64,000 bases of DNA, taken from Pseudoroseicyclus aestuarii. GTDB lineage: Bacteria; Pseudomonadota; Alphaproteobacteria; Rhodobacterales; Rhodobacteraceae. The first letter of the stretch is position 1, and each line of letters starts with the position of its first letter. Positions 37,078-48,726 of the stretch are shown piece by piece. A program made the translations under genes and the position numbers. The stretch spans positions 434,001 through 498,000 of the forward strand of contig NZ_QJTE01000003.1 of assembly GCF_003217255.1 (NCBI RefSeq). The letters run 5' to 3'. The notes under the pieces were generated by a model. That model made no database searches. It was not told the origin of the DNA and was given only the letters and a program-made list of their open reading frames with translations.

Positions 37078-37644
37078 TCAGCCCGCGACGCGCATCGCGC
37101 TGGTGGGCCTGACGGAGGAAGCCTGCGGCCCCATCCCCTCGTTCCCGGACTGACTGATCGAGAGCTCGACCGGGTCGCCGACCTTCAGATCGTCGAAGCC
37201 GCCGCCTTCGACGCTGGCGCGATGGAACCAGATGTCCTGCCCGTCGGTGGTGTCGATGAAGCCGTACTCGCTGAACAGCTGCCGCACCCGGCCCGTGGGC
37301 GGCCCGTCCAGCCGCTTCACCTCGCCGCGCTTGGTCTGGCTGAATTGTTCGAGCTGCCGGTCCATCGCGTCGAAGGCATCATTGACGGTCTGGTAGGGGT
37401 TGTGATGGTCCCGCTGGCCGGGGTCCTGATTCACCACCAGCTCCGTGCCCGGCACCCGCGCTTCGATCCGGACGTGATACTGCCTGTTCGCCGCCTTCGC
37501 CTTCTGCGCCGGCTCGATCACCACATGCGCCGAGGTGATGTGCTTGTAGTACCGCTCCATCTTCGCCGCGCGGGCGCGGATGCGATCCTCCAGCTGCTCG
37601 GAGCGATCCATGTTGTGGAAGGCGATCTCGAGGGGGGTGTCCAT
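37078..37644 (-). CDS. HPF/RaiA-like ribosome factor fused to a cold-shock domain
   Basis: A 188-residue two-domain protein. Residues 1-~105 resemble the HPF/RaiA fold that binds the 30S decoding site and silences ribosomes (LEIAFHNMDRSEQLEDRIRARAAKMERYYKHITSAHVVIE, YQTVNDAFDAMDRQLEQF). Residues about 118-180 form a cold-shock-type RNA-binding domain with GRVRQLFSEYGFIDTTDGQDIWFHRASVEGGGFDDLKVGDPVELS, which includes the YGFI and DIWFH nucleic-acid motifs. Together they suggest a cytoplasmic stress or stationary-phase factor that parks ribosomes and RNA. The ATG at 37644 starts the conserved part. The 178 bases upstream are AT-rich and contain the shared promoter region of the foreign islet. 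Confidence 0.82.
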   Translation of the reverse strand: MDTPLEIAFHNMDRSEQLEDRIRARAAKMERYYKHITSAHVVIEPAQKAKAANRQYHVRIEARVPGTELVVNQDPGQRDHHNPYQTVNDAFDAMDRQLEQFSQTKRGEVKRLDGPPTGRVRQLFSEYGFIDTTDGQDIWFHRASVEGGGFDDLKVGDPVELSISQSGNEGMGPQASSVRPTSAMRVAG

Positions 37645-37822
37645 GGGTGTTCTCCCGTCTTGTGACAAGAGAAGAACGCATGGAGAGGGCCGTGGTTCTC
37701 CCACTCAGGTAGTAGAAGTGTCTTCACGACAGATGGAAAGGTTGCAGAATCACAACCTATAGTATAAACAAAATATTTGACTAACAATCGTAAGTTGTAA
37801 TTGGCGGAATGGTTAGATTGCT

Positions 37823-39061
37823 ATGTTCATTAATTATAGCAGCAGAATCGTACGATTTGCAATTATCGTACTCTTGGGATGCTTCGGTGCTTGGCCGTCG
37901 AGCGCATGTGAACTCGCAATCAGATTTGTCGTTCCAACATCGATACGGGTCGGCGAAACAGTTGATCTCAAAATGCTGGTGACGGACAATGGATTGATTC
38001 AGATGAGGACAGTTGGAACGGGATCAATTTTGAACCCCGTCATTGTAGTTGTCGAGGACGATGCGGATAGCCATCCACCATTGCTAGTTTTTGGGACGGT
38101 GTCGACCACCGAAGGTGCGCGCGGCATCCCCCTAAAGAGTGTTGAGTATGATAGATCAGATTGCGGGGAAGGCGCCATAATTGTAGGGCTAGCGCCCTCA
38201 GATGAGAGGCAAATCTCCTTGGGGCAATTCGATCTTTTCAGGACTGATTGGAGTTTTATTCTGCCTGACGAAAGCCTCATCTGGCGATTGCAGGTTTTGA
38301 AAGCTATACTCGCGTCGGGATTCAACTTCGACGAACGTAGCAGAGTCCGGCTGCGCGGCATTATAAGGGGCTTAGCAACGAGCGCCGAATACATGACGGA
38401 TGATGATGAATTAAGAGACTTAATCTTTGCAGTCGAAGCGCTGGACCACCCTTCGCCGAGGATGCAGGATGAGCTGCTCGAAGAAATCCGTCGGGGTCAG
38501 GTAGAGTTCTTAACAAAAATATCAATTGATAGGGGGGGCGAACAATTCGGCAACGATGAATCAATACTTGACCGTGCTGTAGGTCAGATATCACTTACTC
38601 TCAGCGAAATAGACAGCTCTACCCTCAATCAGACCTTCATCATTCTGGACACGTACCTTGGGCAAATTGAGCGTGCAAAAAACTCGGATCATAGTCGTAA
38701 GTACGAGCTTATTCGTCAATGTTTAGTTATATCTCAAGTCGTTCTAAGCAGCTTTGAAAACGCAACTACGACTGACGCTATCTCCGACGATCCACAGCGC
38801 TTTCTAACACAGTTGCGAGCAATGGTAGGATGCGCACAACAGATGGCTTTTGCTGAGGCTGGGATATCACTTGATAAACCTGCTGAGGCGGTTGCATATC
38901 TTCAATCAGAAGGAAGTCAAATTGGCCGGGAGTTTATGCGTAGGCTTGAAGAAAGTGACATCACCAATGTTAGCGATACCTGTTTTGTGGGTGACCTTGA
39001 TGAACGTGTGAAGCAATTTATTTCATTAAATACCATATTTCAGCAATTTTGTTTATCGTGA
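37823..39061 (+). CDS. Exported protein of unknown function (AT-rich islet gene 1)
   Basis: A 412-residue protein with a signal peptide (hydrophobic residues 9-23, cleavage near SSA-C29). The mature protein begins CELAIRFVVPTSIRVGETVDLKMLVTD, an Ig-like beta-domain style of sequence up to about residue 145. The rest, to residue 412, is mainly alpha-helical and acidic (RMQDELLEEIRRGQVEFLTKI, LNQTFIILDTYLGQIERAKN). The late part contains several cysteines (RQCLVI, VGCAQQ, DTCFVG, QFCLS). SSAC is a poor lipobox, so a soluble periplasmic protein is more likely than a lipoprotein. No family is recognised. The codon use and about 45-48% GC differ sharply from every neighbour, pointing to recent horizontal transfer. 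Probably one unit with the next gene. Confidence 0.7.
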   Translation: MFINYSSRIVRFAIIVLLGCFGAWPSSACELAIRFVVPTSIRVGETVDLKMLVTDNGLIQMRTVGTGSILNPVIVVVEDDADSHPPLLVFGTVSTTEGARGIPLKSVEYDRSDCGEGAIIVGLAPSDERQISLGQFDLFRTDWSFILPDESLIWRLQVLKAILASGFNFDERSRVRLRGIIRGLATSAEYMTDDDELRDLIFAVEALDHPSPRMQDELLEEIRRGQVEFLTKISIDRGGEQFGNDESILDRAVGQISLTLSEIDSSTLNQTFIILDTYLGQIERAKNSDHSRKYELIRQCLVISQVVLSSFENATTTDAISDDPQRFLTQLRAMVGCAQQMAFAEAGISLDKPAEAVAYLQSEGSQIGREFMRRLEESDITNVSDTCFVGDLDERVKQFISLNTIFQQFCLS

Positions 39062-39072
39062 CTGGAGTAATC

Positions 39073-39516
39073 ATGGCGAATGCAAGCCTCCGGATTGTCT
39101 TTACGCGGAACATTGCTGCGCTTGTGGTGGTGTCTCATGTGGTCTTGCTGGTCTATATAAGTCTGCTGGCTGCCTTTTTCAGTCGGAGCTCTACGCTAGA
39201 CCTGCTAACTATAGCTGCGCCACTTACTGCCGCCTACTCTTCGACCGCCTTAGTCTGGCTTATGAGGGATACAGGTAGTAAAGATGGGCCAACTATATCA
39301 TCCCAAGCCGCCGGAACATTGTATTTTTTACAGATTGTCCTGGTCGCCGCTGCATTCGCTATAGTGACCGCGACATCAATAAGGGGTTTGAGTTTTCCAG
39401 TCGAAATGGCTCAGCGCTATTTCGCAGCAATCGAACTGATCTTCGGCGCTTCGATTGGTCTTATCTCCAAAGAATTTTTCGTGGTTGATTCGCCTAAAAA
39501 TTCCAAAGACGCCTAG
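39073..39516 (+). CDS. Four-helix membrane protein of unknown function (AT-rich islet gene 2)
   Basis: A 147-residue membrane protein with four predicted helices (about 12-38, 43-63, 81-103 and 117-139). The sequence has no recognised motif. The ATG at 39073 follows GGAG by five bases and starts 11 bases after the stop of gene 1; an ATG at 39049 would overlap gene 1. It ends six bases before the convergent carB stop. Low GC and codon use match gene 1, so the two were probably acquired together, and the exported partner may act at the membrane with this protein. Confidence 0.7.
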   Translation: MANASLRIVFTRNIAALVVVSHVVLLVYISLLAAFFSRSSTLDLLTIAAPLTAAYSSTALVWLMRDTGSKDGPTISSQAAGTLYFLQIVLVAAAFAIVTATSIRGLSFPVEMAQRYFAAIELIFGASIGLISKEFFVVDSPKNSKDA

Positions 39517-39522
39517 GCTTGA

Positions 39523-42879
<3,357 letters not shown>

Positions 42880-42939
42880 GGGATCCCCTTCGGCCCGGAG
42901 GGGCCAGATCATCGGCTAGCAGGCGGCAAATCGTCCGGC

Positions 42940-42967
42940 GTTATAGTGACGGCGCCGCCGGGCGCAA
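42940..42967 (-). promoter_or_regulatory. Candidate carB promoter
   Basis: On the minus strand TTGCGC (42967-42962) and TATAAC (42945-42940) are separated by 16 bases, about 60 bases upstream of the carB start. The -10 is good, the -35 moderate. Confidence 0.5.
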
Positions 42968-43055
42968 GCCTTGCGGTCCGCGCCCGCTTTGCCGCGCCGG
43001 CGCCGCGCGCTATGGCTGCGCCGAGGGCGTTCAGGCGGGCAGGAGGACGGAACTG

Positions 43056-44252
43056 GTGCGGGTCGAGGTCAACGAGGGACCGGAGGGCGGGCGCGCGGTC
43101 TTCGACCGGCCGCTACGGCTGATCCGCGCCGATCACCCCGAGGAGGTGGCGCTGGCGCTTGAGGCGCTGGACGAGGGCCTGGGGCAAGGCCTCTGGACCG
43201 CGGGCCTCGCCGGCTACGAGCTGGGCTACGCGCTCGAGCCGCGGCTGGCGCGGCTGATGCCGCGCGCCCGGCGCATGCCGCTCCTGCTCTTCGGCCTTTA
43301 CGAAGGCTGGGCACCGGCGCCGCCGCTGCCAGCCCTGCGCGCAGGCACGGGACTGAGGCCGCTGCGCCCGGCTTGGGATGCGGCGCGCCACGCGCAGGCC
43401 GTGGCGCGTATCCGCCGCTACATCGAGGCGGGCGACATCTACCAGGCCAACCTGACGCTGCCCTTCACCGCCGAGGCGCGGGGCACCCCCGATCAGCTCT
43501 GGGCCTGGCTCGAGGCGCGGCAGCCGGCGCCGCAGGGCGCGCGCCTCGATGTCGCAGGGCTGCCGGCCGTGCTCAGCCGCTCGCCCGAGCTGTTCTTCCG
43601 GGCCAGCGGCGGCGCGATCGAGACATGGCCGATGAAGGGCACCCAGCCGCGCGGCGCGGATGCGGCTGAAGATGCGCTTCTGCGCCGGCACCTGGCGGAG
43701 GATCCCAAGATGCGGGCCGAGAACCTGATGATCGTCGATCTGCTGCGCAACGACCTGAGCCGGATCTGCCAGCCCGGCACGGTCCGCGTGCCACGCCTTT
43801 TCGAGGTGCAGAGCTTTGCGACCGTGCACCAGATGGTCAGCCGGATCACCGGACGGCTGGCGCCCGGCACCGGTCTTGGCGCGGTGCTGCGGGCGCTCTT
43901 CCCCTGCGGCTCGATCACCGGGGCGCCGAAGCTGCGGGCGATGGAGATCATCGCCGAATTGGAGAGCAGCCCGCGCGAGGCCTATTGCGGCAGCCTCGGC
44001 TGGGCCGCGCCGACAGAGGCCGGCGGCGGGCTGCGCGCCGCCTTCAACGTGGCGATCCGCACGCTGCTCGTCGAGGAGGGGAGGGCGGTGCTGAACGCCG
44101 GGGGCGGCATTGTCTGGGACAGTCGGGCCGAAGAGGAATGGCAGGAGGTGCTGTGGAAGACCCGCTTCGCCGAAGGTCCGGGGGGACCGGCCAAGGGGGG
44201 CATTGAGCCCCCCATGGCCGGGCCGCCTGCCGGCGGCGGGCCTGTCCTGTGA
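43056..44252 (+). CDS. pabB: Aminodeoxychorismate synthase component I
   Basis: A 398-residue chorismate-utilising enzyme that, with the glutaminase PabA, makes 4-amino-4-deoxychorismate for folate. The anthranilate-synthase-I-type core includes IEAGDIYQANLTLPF, LSRSPELFF, the catalytic KGTQPRG lysine, ENLMIVDLLRNDLSR and the signature FPCGSITGAPKLRAMEII. It starts at GTG 43056; the N-terminal ~90 residues are short compared with E. coli PabB but typical of the compact form. Its stop overlaps the next gene by four bases (GTGA), which supplies the following step. Confidence 0.94.
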   Translation: MRVEVNEGPEGGRAVFDRPLRLIRADHPEEVALALEALDEGLGQGLWTAGLAGYELGYALEPRLARLMPRARRMPLLLFGLYEGWAPAPPLPALRAGTGLRPLRPAWDAARHAQAVARIRRYIEAGDIYQANLTLPFTAEARGTPDQLWAWLEARQPAPQGARLDVAGLPAVLSRSPELFFRASGGAIETWPMKGTQPRGADAAEDALLRRHLAEDPKMRAENLMIVDLLRNDLSRICQPGTVRVPRLFEVQSFATVHQMVSRITGRLAPGTGLGAVLRALFPCGSITGAPKLRAMEIIAELESSPREAYCGSLGWAAPTEAGGGLRAAFNVAIRTLLVEEGRAVLNAGGGIVWDSRAEEEWQEVLWKTRFAEGPGGPAKGGIEPPMAGPPAGGGPVL

Positions 44253-44878
44253 CGGGCGCCGAGGCGGGGCAGGCCCCGCGCATCCTCGAGACCATGGGTT
44301 GGCGCCCCGGCGAGGGCGTGCGCCACGCGCCGCTGCATCTGGCGCGGCTGGAGCGCACTGCCCGGCAGCTGGGCTATCCGCTGGCCTCTGGCGTGGCGGA
44401 GGGCCTGCTTGCACAGGTCGAGGGCCCGCATCCTCTGCGGCTGCGGCTGACGCTGGATGTGGTTGGTGGGCTGCGCCTCGAGCGCTTCGCGATGCCGGCG
44501 CCGGTGGCGGCGTGGCGGCTGCGGCTGGCTGAGGAGCGGCTGGACCCGGGCGACCCCTGGCTGCGCATCAAGACGACGCGGCGCGCGCTTTACGACGCGG
44601 CGCGGGCGGCGCTGCCCGAGGGGGTGGACGAGGCCCTGTTCCTGAATACCCGCGGCGAGCTGTGCGAGGGCGCGATCTCGACCCTGTTTGTCGAAACGGC
44701 GGCGGGCGCGTTCCTGACCCCGGCGCTGGGCGCGGGCCTTCTGCCGGGGGTGCTGCGCGAGGCGCTGCTGGGGCAGGGCTGGCGCGAGGCGGTTCTGCGG
44801 CCGGATGACCTCGCTTCGGCGCGGCGGATCTGGATGGGAAACGCGCTGCGCGGCCTCATTCCGGCGCGCCTCGCTTGA
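44249..44878 (+). CDS. pabC: Aminotransferase class IV, probable aminodeoxychorismate lyase
   Basis: A 209-residue PLP enzyme of fold type IV. The likely PLP lysine is in [11 protein letters not shown], and the [18 protein letters not shown] block contains the conserved glutamate of branched-chain and D-amino-acid aminotransferases and of ADC lyase. The product is smaller than typical PabC, but the fusion-like GTGA overlap with pabB makes ADC lyase (p-aminobenzoate formation) the most likely role. Alternatives are another class IV aminotransferase. It starts at GTG 44249. The aspS promoter begins within its stop region. Confidence 0.82.
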   Translation: MTGAEAGQAPRILETMGWRPGEGVRHAPLHLARLERTARQLGYPLASGVAEGLLAQVEGPHPLRLRLTLDVVGGLRLERFAMPAPVAAWRLRLAEERLDPGDPWLRIKTTRRALYDAARAALPEGVDEALFLNTRGELCEGAISTLFVETAAGAFLTPALGAGLLPGVLREALLGQGWREAVLRPDDLASARRIWMGNALRGLIPARLA

Positions 44879-44903
44879 CATCCGCCCCCTCGGGGGCTGT
44901 ATC
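44875..44903 (+). promoter_or_regulatory. Promoter of aspS
   Basis: TTGACA at 44875-44880 (perfect -35, overlapping the pabC stop codon) and TGTATC at 44898-44903 are 17 bases apart. The predicted start of transcription lies about 20 bases before the aspS ATG at 44932. Confidence 0.7.
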
Positions 44904-44931
44904 GGCGCGGCAGCCAGCACCGGGAGCCGAC

Positions 44932-46707
44932 ATGCACGCCTATCGCACGAAAACCTGCGCCGATCTGCGCGCCTCGGACGTCGGAGAGACGGTCCGCCTG
45001 TCCGGCTGGGTGCACCGCATCCGTGACCACGGCGGCATCCTCTTCATCGACCTGCGCGACCACTACGGCGTCACGCAGGTGCTCTGCGATCCCGACAGCC
45101 CGGTCTTCAAGGACGTTGAAAAGCTGCGCGCCGAATGGTGCGTGCGCATCGACGGCACCGTGAAGGCGCGCGACGCGGCCCTCGTGAACCCCAAGCTGCC
45201 GACCGGAGAGATCGAGGTCTTCGCCACCGGCATGGAGGTGCTGGGCGCCGCGAAGGAGCTGCCGCTGCAGGTCTTCGGCGATCAGGAATACCCCGAGGAG
45301 ACGCGCCTGCGCTATCGCTACCTCGACCTGCGGCGCGAGCAGATGCAGCGCAACATGACCCTGCGTTCGGACGTCGTCCGCTCCATCCGGCAGCGGATGT
45401 GGGACCAGGGCTTCCGCGAGTACCAGACGCCGATCATCACCGCGAGCAGCCCCGAGGGCGCGCGCGACTTCCTCGTGCCCTCGCGCCTGCATCCGGGCAA
45501 GTTCTACGCGCTGCCGCAGGCGCCGCAGCAGTTTAAGCAGCTGCTCATGGTCTCGGGCTTCGACCGCTACTTCCAGATCGCGCCCTGCTTCCGCGATGAG
45601 GATCCGCGCGCCGACCGCAGCCCGACCGACTTCTACCAGCTCGACATGGAGATGTCCTTCGTCGAGCAGCAGGACGTCTTCGACACCATCCAGCCGGTGA
45701 TCCAGGGCGTCTTCGAGGAATTCGGCGGCGGCAAGCGCGTCGATGCGACCTGGGAGCAGATCTCCTACGCCGATTCTGCCCTGTGGTACGGCACCGACAA
45801 GCCCGACCTCAGGAACCCCATCAAGATGCAGGACGCGTCGGAGCATTTCCGCGGCTCCGGCTTCGCCATCTTCGCCAAGCTGCTCGAGCAGGAGGGGACG
45901 GAGGTCCGCGCGATCCCGGCGCCCACGGGCGGCTCGCGCAAGTTCTGCGACCGGATGAACGCCTTTGCCCAGAAGGAAGGTCTGCCCGGGATGGGCTACA
46001 TCTTCTGGCGCGACCAGGGAGAGGGCATCGAGGCCGCCGGCCCGCTGGCCAAGAACATCGGCCCCGAGCGGACCGAGGCGATCCGCCAGCAGCTGGGCCT
46101 CGGCATCGGCGATGCGGCGTTCTTCCTCGGCGGCAAGCCCGAGGCCTTCGAGCGTGTCGCGGGCCGCGCCCGCACGGTGATCGGCGACGAGCTCGGCCTG
46201 ACCGAGCAGGACCGCTACGCCTTTGCCTGGATCGTCGATTTCCCGATGTACGAGAAGGACGACGAGGGCGGCATCGACTTCAGCCACAACCCCTTCTCGA
46301 TGCCGCAGGGCGGCCGCGCGGCGCTGGATGGCGATCCGCTGAAGGTGCTGGGCTTCCAGTACGACCTCGCCTGCAACGGCTACGAGCTGATCTCGGGCGC
46401 GATCCGGAACCACAAGCCCGAGATCATGTTCAAGGCCTTCGAGCTTGCCGGCTACGGCGAGGAGGAGGTGCGCAAGCGCTTCGGCGGCATGGTCAATGCC
46501 TTCCAGTACGGCGCCCCGCCGCACGGGGGATGCGCCGCCGGCATCGACCGCATCGTCATGCTGCTGGCCGAGGAAGAGAACATCCGCGAGGTGATCCTCT
46601 TCCCGATGAACCAGCGCGCCGAGGACCTGATGATGGACGCGCCGTCCGACCCGACGCCCGCCCAGCTGCGCGAGCTGCGGCTGCGGGTGCTGCCGCCGGA
46701 AAGCTGA
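44932..46707 (+). CDS. aspS: Aspartyl-tRNA synthetase (likely non-discriminating)
   Basis: A 591-residue class II synthetase that charges tRNA-Asp. It has the N-terminal OB-fold anticodon-binding domain ([26 protein letters not shown]), motif 2 ([19 protein letters not shown]) and motif 3 ([17 protein letters not shown]). The bacterial insertion domain lies between motifs 2 and 3. The ATG at 44932 fits the family start ([13 protein letters not shown]); the upstream frame is not conserved in type. Many alphaproteobacterial AspRS also charge tRNA-Asn, but this cannot be decided from the sequence alone. The stop overlaps the restriction-endonuclease gene by one base (TGATG). Confidence 0.96.
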   Translation: MHAYRTKTCADLRASDVGETVRLSGWVHRIRDHGGILFIDLRDHYGVTQVLCDPDSPVFKDVEKLRAEWCVRIDGTVKARDAALVNPKLPTGEIEVFATGMEVLGAAKELPLQVFGDQEYPEETRLRYRYLDLRREQMQRNMTLRSDVVRSIRQRMWDQGFREYQTPIITASSPEGARDFLVPSRLHPGKFYALPQAPQQFKQLLMVSGFDRYFQIAPCFRDEDPRADRSPTDFYQLDMEMSFVEQQDVFDTIQPVIQGVFEEFGGGKRVDATWEQISYADSALWYGTDKPDLRNPIKMQDASEHFRGSGFAIFAKLLEQEGTEVRAIPAPTGGSRKFCDRMNAFAQKEGLPGMGYIFWRDQGEGIEAAGPLAKNIGPERTEAIRQQLGLGIGDAAFFLGGKPEAFERVAGRARTVIGDELGLTEQDRYAFAWIVDFPMYEKDDEGGIDFSHNPFSMPQGGRAALDGDPLKVLGFQYDLACNGYELISGAIRNHKPEIMFKAFELAGYGEEEVRKRFGGMVNAFQYGAPPHGGCAAGIDRIVMLLAEEENIREVILFPMNQRAEDLMMDAPSDPTPAQLRELRLRVLPPES

Positions 46708-47474
46708 TGCTCTCCCGCCTGCGCGAGGCCGGCTTCGACGTTCTGACCAAGAACCATGCCGAGGCCATCCTGCTGCACGACTTTCCCGGCCAGCTCGACG
46801 AGCTGGCCGCGGTGCTTCTGGACTTCCGCATCGGCGTGGCCGAGCTGATCTCCTCGGGCGGCGGAGAGGCCGCCTTCACCCAGCGCCTGCGCCGCGACCT
46901 GACCCGGCGCGGCTGGCCCAAGCATGTCTTCACCGTGCAGACCATCGTCGACGGGATCGAGCGCGAGGCGATCGGCCACGAGGTCGACCATGTCCGCAGC
47001 GCGCCCGCCGGGCGGCTGGCCCTCGAGATCGAGTGGAACAACAAGGACGCCTTCTACGACCGCGACCTCGAGAACTTCCAGCGCCTGCACATGCAGTCCG
47101 CCCTCAGCGCCGGCATCGTCGTCACCCGCGGCGCCTCCATGCAGGAGGCCTTCTCGCGCCGCATCAAGGGCCGGCTCGAGGCCGACGGTGTCGCGGACGA
47201 GGCCGGCCTCGCGCGCTACGGCATCGACGAGCGCACGCAGGCCCAGCGCCGCGCCGTGGCGCGGATGGTCGCCCGCGGCATCCCCTTCGCCGAGGCCTTT
47301 ACCCGCAATTTCGTCACCAGCAAGTACGGCCAGGCCTCGACCCATTGGGACAAGCTGCGCGCCCGCGTCGACCGCGGCGTCGGCAATCCCTGCCCGCTGC
47401 TGCTCATCGGCCTGCCGGCGGCGATCTTCACCGATGACCCGCTTCCCGGCGACGCCCCGCGCCTGCCGCTCTGA
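46707..47474 (+). CDS. BglII/BstYI-like type II restriction endonuclease
   Basis: A 255-residue protein. Its core has Asp94 (HEVDHVR) and Glu107/Glu109 in ALEIEWNNKDAFYDRDLENF, a PD-(D/E)xK-like active site of the BglII-type (PF09195) family. The start LREAGFDVLTKNHAEAILLHDFP and the block IVVTRGASMQEAF also fit that family. Such enzymes cut palindromes with a GATC core, but the site recognised here is unknown. The gene starts on the aspS stop codon (TGATG), which is an unusual place for a restriction gene. The convergent MT-A70 gene 85 bases away is the natural candidate for the protective methyltransferase. Repeat copy 2 lies between them. Confidence 0.8.
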   Translation: MLSRLREAGFDVLTKNHAEAILLHDFPGQLDELAAVLLDFRIGVAELISSGGGEAAFTQRLRRDLTRRGWPKHVFTVQTIVDGIEREAIGHEVDHVRSAPAGRLALEIEWNNKDAFYDRDLENFQRLHMQSALSAGIVVTRGASMQEAFSRRIKGRLEADGVADEAGLARYGIDERTQAQRRAVARMVARGIPFAEAFTRNFVTSKYGQASTHWDKLRARVDRGVGNPCPLLLIGLPAAIFTDDPLPGDAPRLPL

Positions 47475-47489
47475 GCGCGCGCCCCCTGT

Positions 47490-47528
47490 CTTCTCTTTGA
47501 AAATATCCCCGCCGGAGGCCCCGGCCTC
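47490..47528 (-). repeat. Hairpin-plus-tail intergenic repeat, copy 2
   Basis: Read on the minus strand: a hairpin with stem GAGGCC (47528-47523 region) / GGCCTC, then CGGGGATATTTTCAAAGAGA (47512-47493) and AGAC. It is the same hairpin-plus-AT-tail element as at 9163-9210; the tail GATATTTTCAAAGA is identical. It lies between the convergent endonuclease and methyltransferase genes. Confidence 0.68.
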
Positions 47529-47558
47529 GGCCCGCGCGCGGCCCGGCGCTACTCGATG

Positions 47559-48206
47559 CTACTCGGCGGCCAGGTCGCTGCCGGAGTTGTAGCCGTAGGT
47601 CTTCCAGTCCGGCTTGTAGCTCTCGTCCGCCTGGTTGCCCCAGACGGTCCAGCCCGGCCTGACGCCGCGCCCGAAAAGCTCGAGGTAGGGCCCCCAGGAG
47701 CAGCTCTCGATCAGCTCGTACTGCTCGTCGGGCTTGCGCGAATGCTCGCGCTTGCGGGTCTGCATCATGTTGACCTGGCTGCGGCCCGGCCCCAGCGTGC
47801 GGGCGCCCTTTCCGCGGGTGCCGAAGAGCAGCAGCTCCGTCACGTTGCGAAAGTAGAAGCCGACGCCCCGCCCGTCTGAGCCGCCGTCCTTGCGCACCTT
47901 GTGCCAGACGATGTTCGACTTGTACTCGAACCCCCAGGCGGACAGCACGGCCAGCCCCTCGGGCAGCAGCGCATTGGGCACCCAGACGTAGCAATGCGCC
48001 TTGTCCTGAAGGTGCTCGGCCACCGGCAGGGCGCAGATCTCGTCCAGGTTCATGGTGGGATAGCGCGACAGCCGCCGGTGCTCCGGCGCGACCTTCCCGG
48101 TCCTGTTGGCAAAGCGCCAGGGCGGATCGGCCATGACGCAGCCGAAGCGCGCGCCGTCCAGCGCGCGGCGCAGATCGTGGGAGGCGTCCTCGCTCATGTC
48201 AGACAT
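47559..48206 (-). CDS. MT-A70 family adenine methyltransferase
   Basis: A 215-residue SAM-dependent methyltransferase with the catalytic DPPW at residues 27-30 (CVMADPPWRFANRTGK), the conserved YPTMNLDEICALPV and CYVWVPNALLPEGLAVLSAWGFEYKSNIVWHK blocks, and NVTELLLFGTRG. MT-A70 proteins in bacteria methylate adenine N6, mostly in DNA. Its neighbour is a BglII-like endonuclease, so it is probably the modification half of a restriction-modification pair. An orphan methyltransferase is the alternative. The ATG at 48206 has a GAGGA seven bases upstream. The gene is 78 bases downstream of the DUF1467 gene. Confidence 0.87.
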   Translation of the reverse strand: MSDMSEDASHDLRRALDGARFGCVMADPPWRFANRTGKVAPEHRRLSRYPTMNLDEICALPVAEHLQDKAHCYVWVPNALLPEGLAVLSAWGFEYKSNIVWHKVRKDGGSDGRGVGFYFRNVTELLLFGTRGKGARTLGPGRSQVNMMQTRKREHSRKPDEQYELIESCSWGPYLELFGRGVRPGWTVWGNQADESYKPDWKTYGYNSGSDLAAE

Positions 48207-48284
48207 ATCGCGGTCCTCGCGCCCGCCTACAACCACAATCGGCCCCTGGCCGACCGCAGCCGCGCTGCCCGCATCCGCCCCGGC

Positions 48285-48590
48285 TCACTGCGCGATGCTG
48301 CTCTGCCCGGTGGTCTCCAGGTGGCGGTCCAGCACGCCGAACCAGTCGAAGTCGCGGATCTCGATCCAGCCCGAGGTGATGACGAAGGCCAGCCCGGCCC
48401 AGACCAGCAGGGCGATCAGCGTGGTGACGATCATCTTGCGCCCCAGCCGCAGATCCTCGGGCGAGGAGACATGCGTGCCCGGCACCCGCGTGCCGGCATC
48501 GCCCTGCGTCGTCAGGTTCAGCGGCAGCACGATGAAGAAGACCATGAACCAGCACACGGCAAAGAGGACGGCGGCGGCGGTGATGGACAT
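48285..48590 (-). CDS. DUF1467 family membrane protein
   Basis: A 101-residue inner-membrane protein with two helices (about residues 4-26 and 52-72). The sequence FAVCWFMVFFIVLPLNLTTQGDAGTRVPGTHVSSPEDLRLGRKMIVTTLIA matches DUF1467, a family confined largely to alphaproteobacteria: a hydrophobic N-terminus, a conserved V-PGT-ssP-d block, and a second helix. Its function is unknown. It reads in the same direction as the methyltransferase. Confidence 0.9.
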   Translation of the reverse strand: MSITAAAVLFAVCWFMVFFIVLPLNLTTQGDAGTRVPGTHVSSPEDLRLGRKMIVTTLIALLVWAGLAFVITSGWIEIRDFDWFGVLDRHLETTGQSSIAQ

Positions 48591-48726
48591 CTCGCGTCTC
48601 CTCGATCTCGGCTGCCGCCGCCATATCGCGCGGGCGCCGCAGCGCGCAAGGCCGGGCGCGGCTTAAGTCTTCCTTCACCAAGACGCGGCAGGCTCGGGGC
48701 GTCTCCCATTCGCAAGGGTCGCTGCC

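Noticed and set aside
37739-37758. AGGTTG...CAACCT dyad in the AT-rich islet upstream region
   Set aside because: Short arms and no link to a known regulator; position fits a promoter region but evidence is too thin for a feature.
47559-48206. MT-A70 gene as an mRNA m6A methyltransferase
   Set aside because: The family name comes from the eukaryotic enzyme, but bacterial members act mainly on DNA and the neighbour is a restriction endonuclease.
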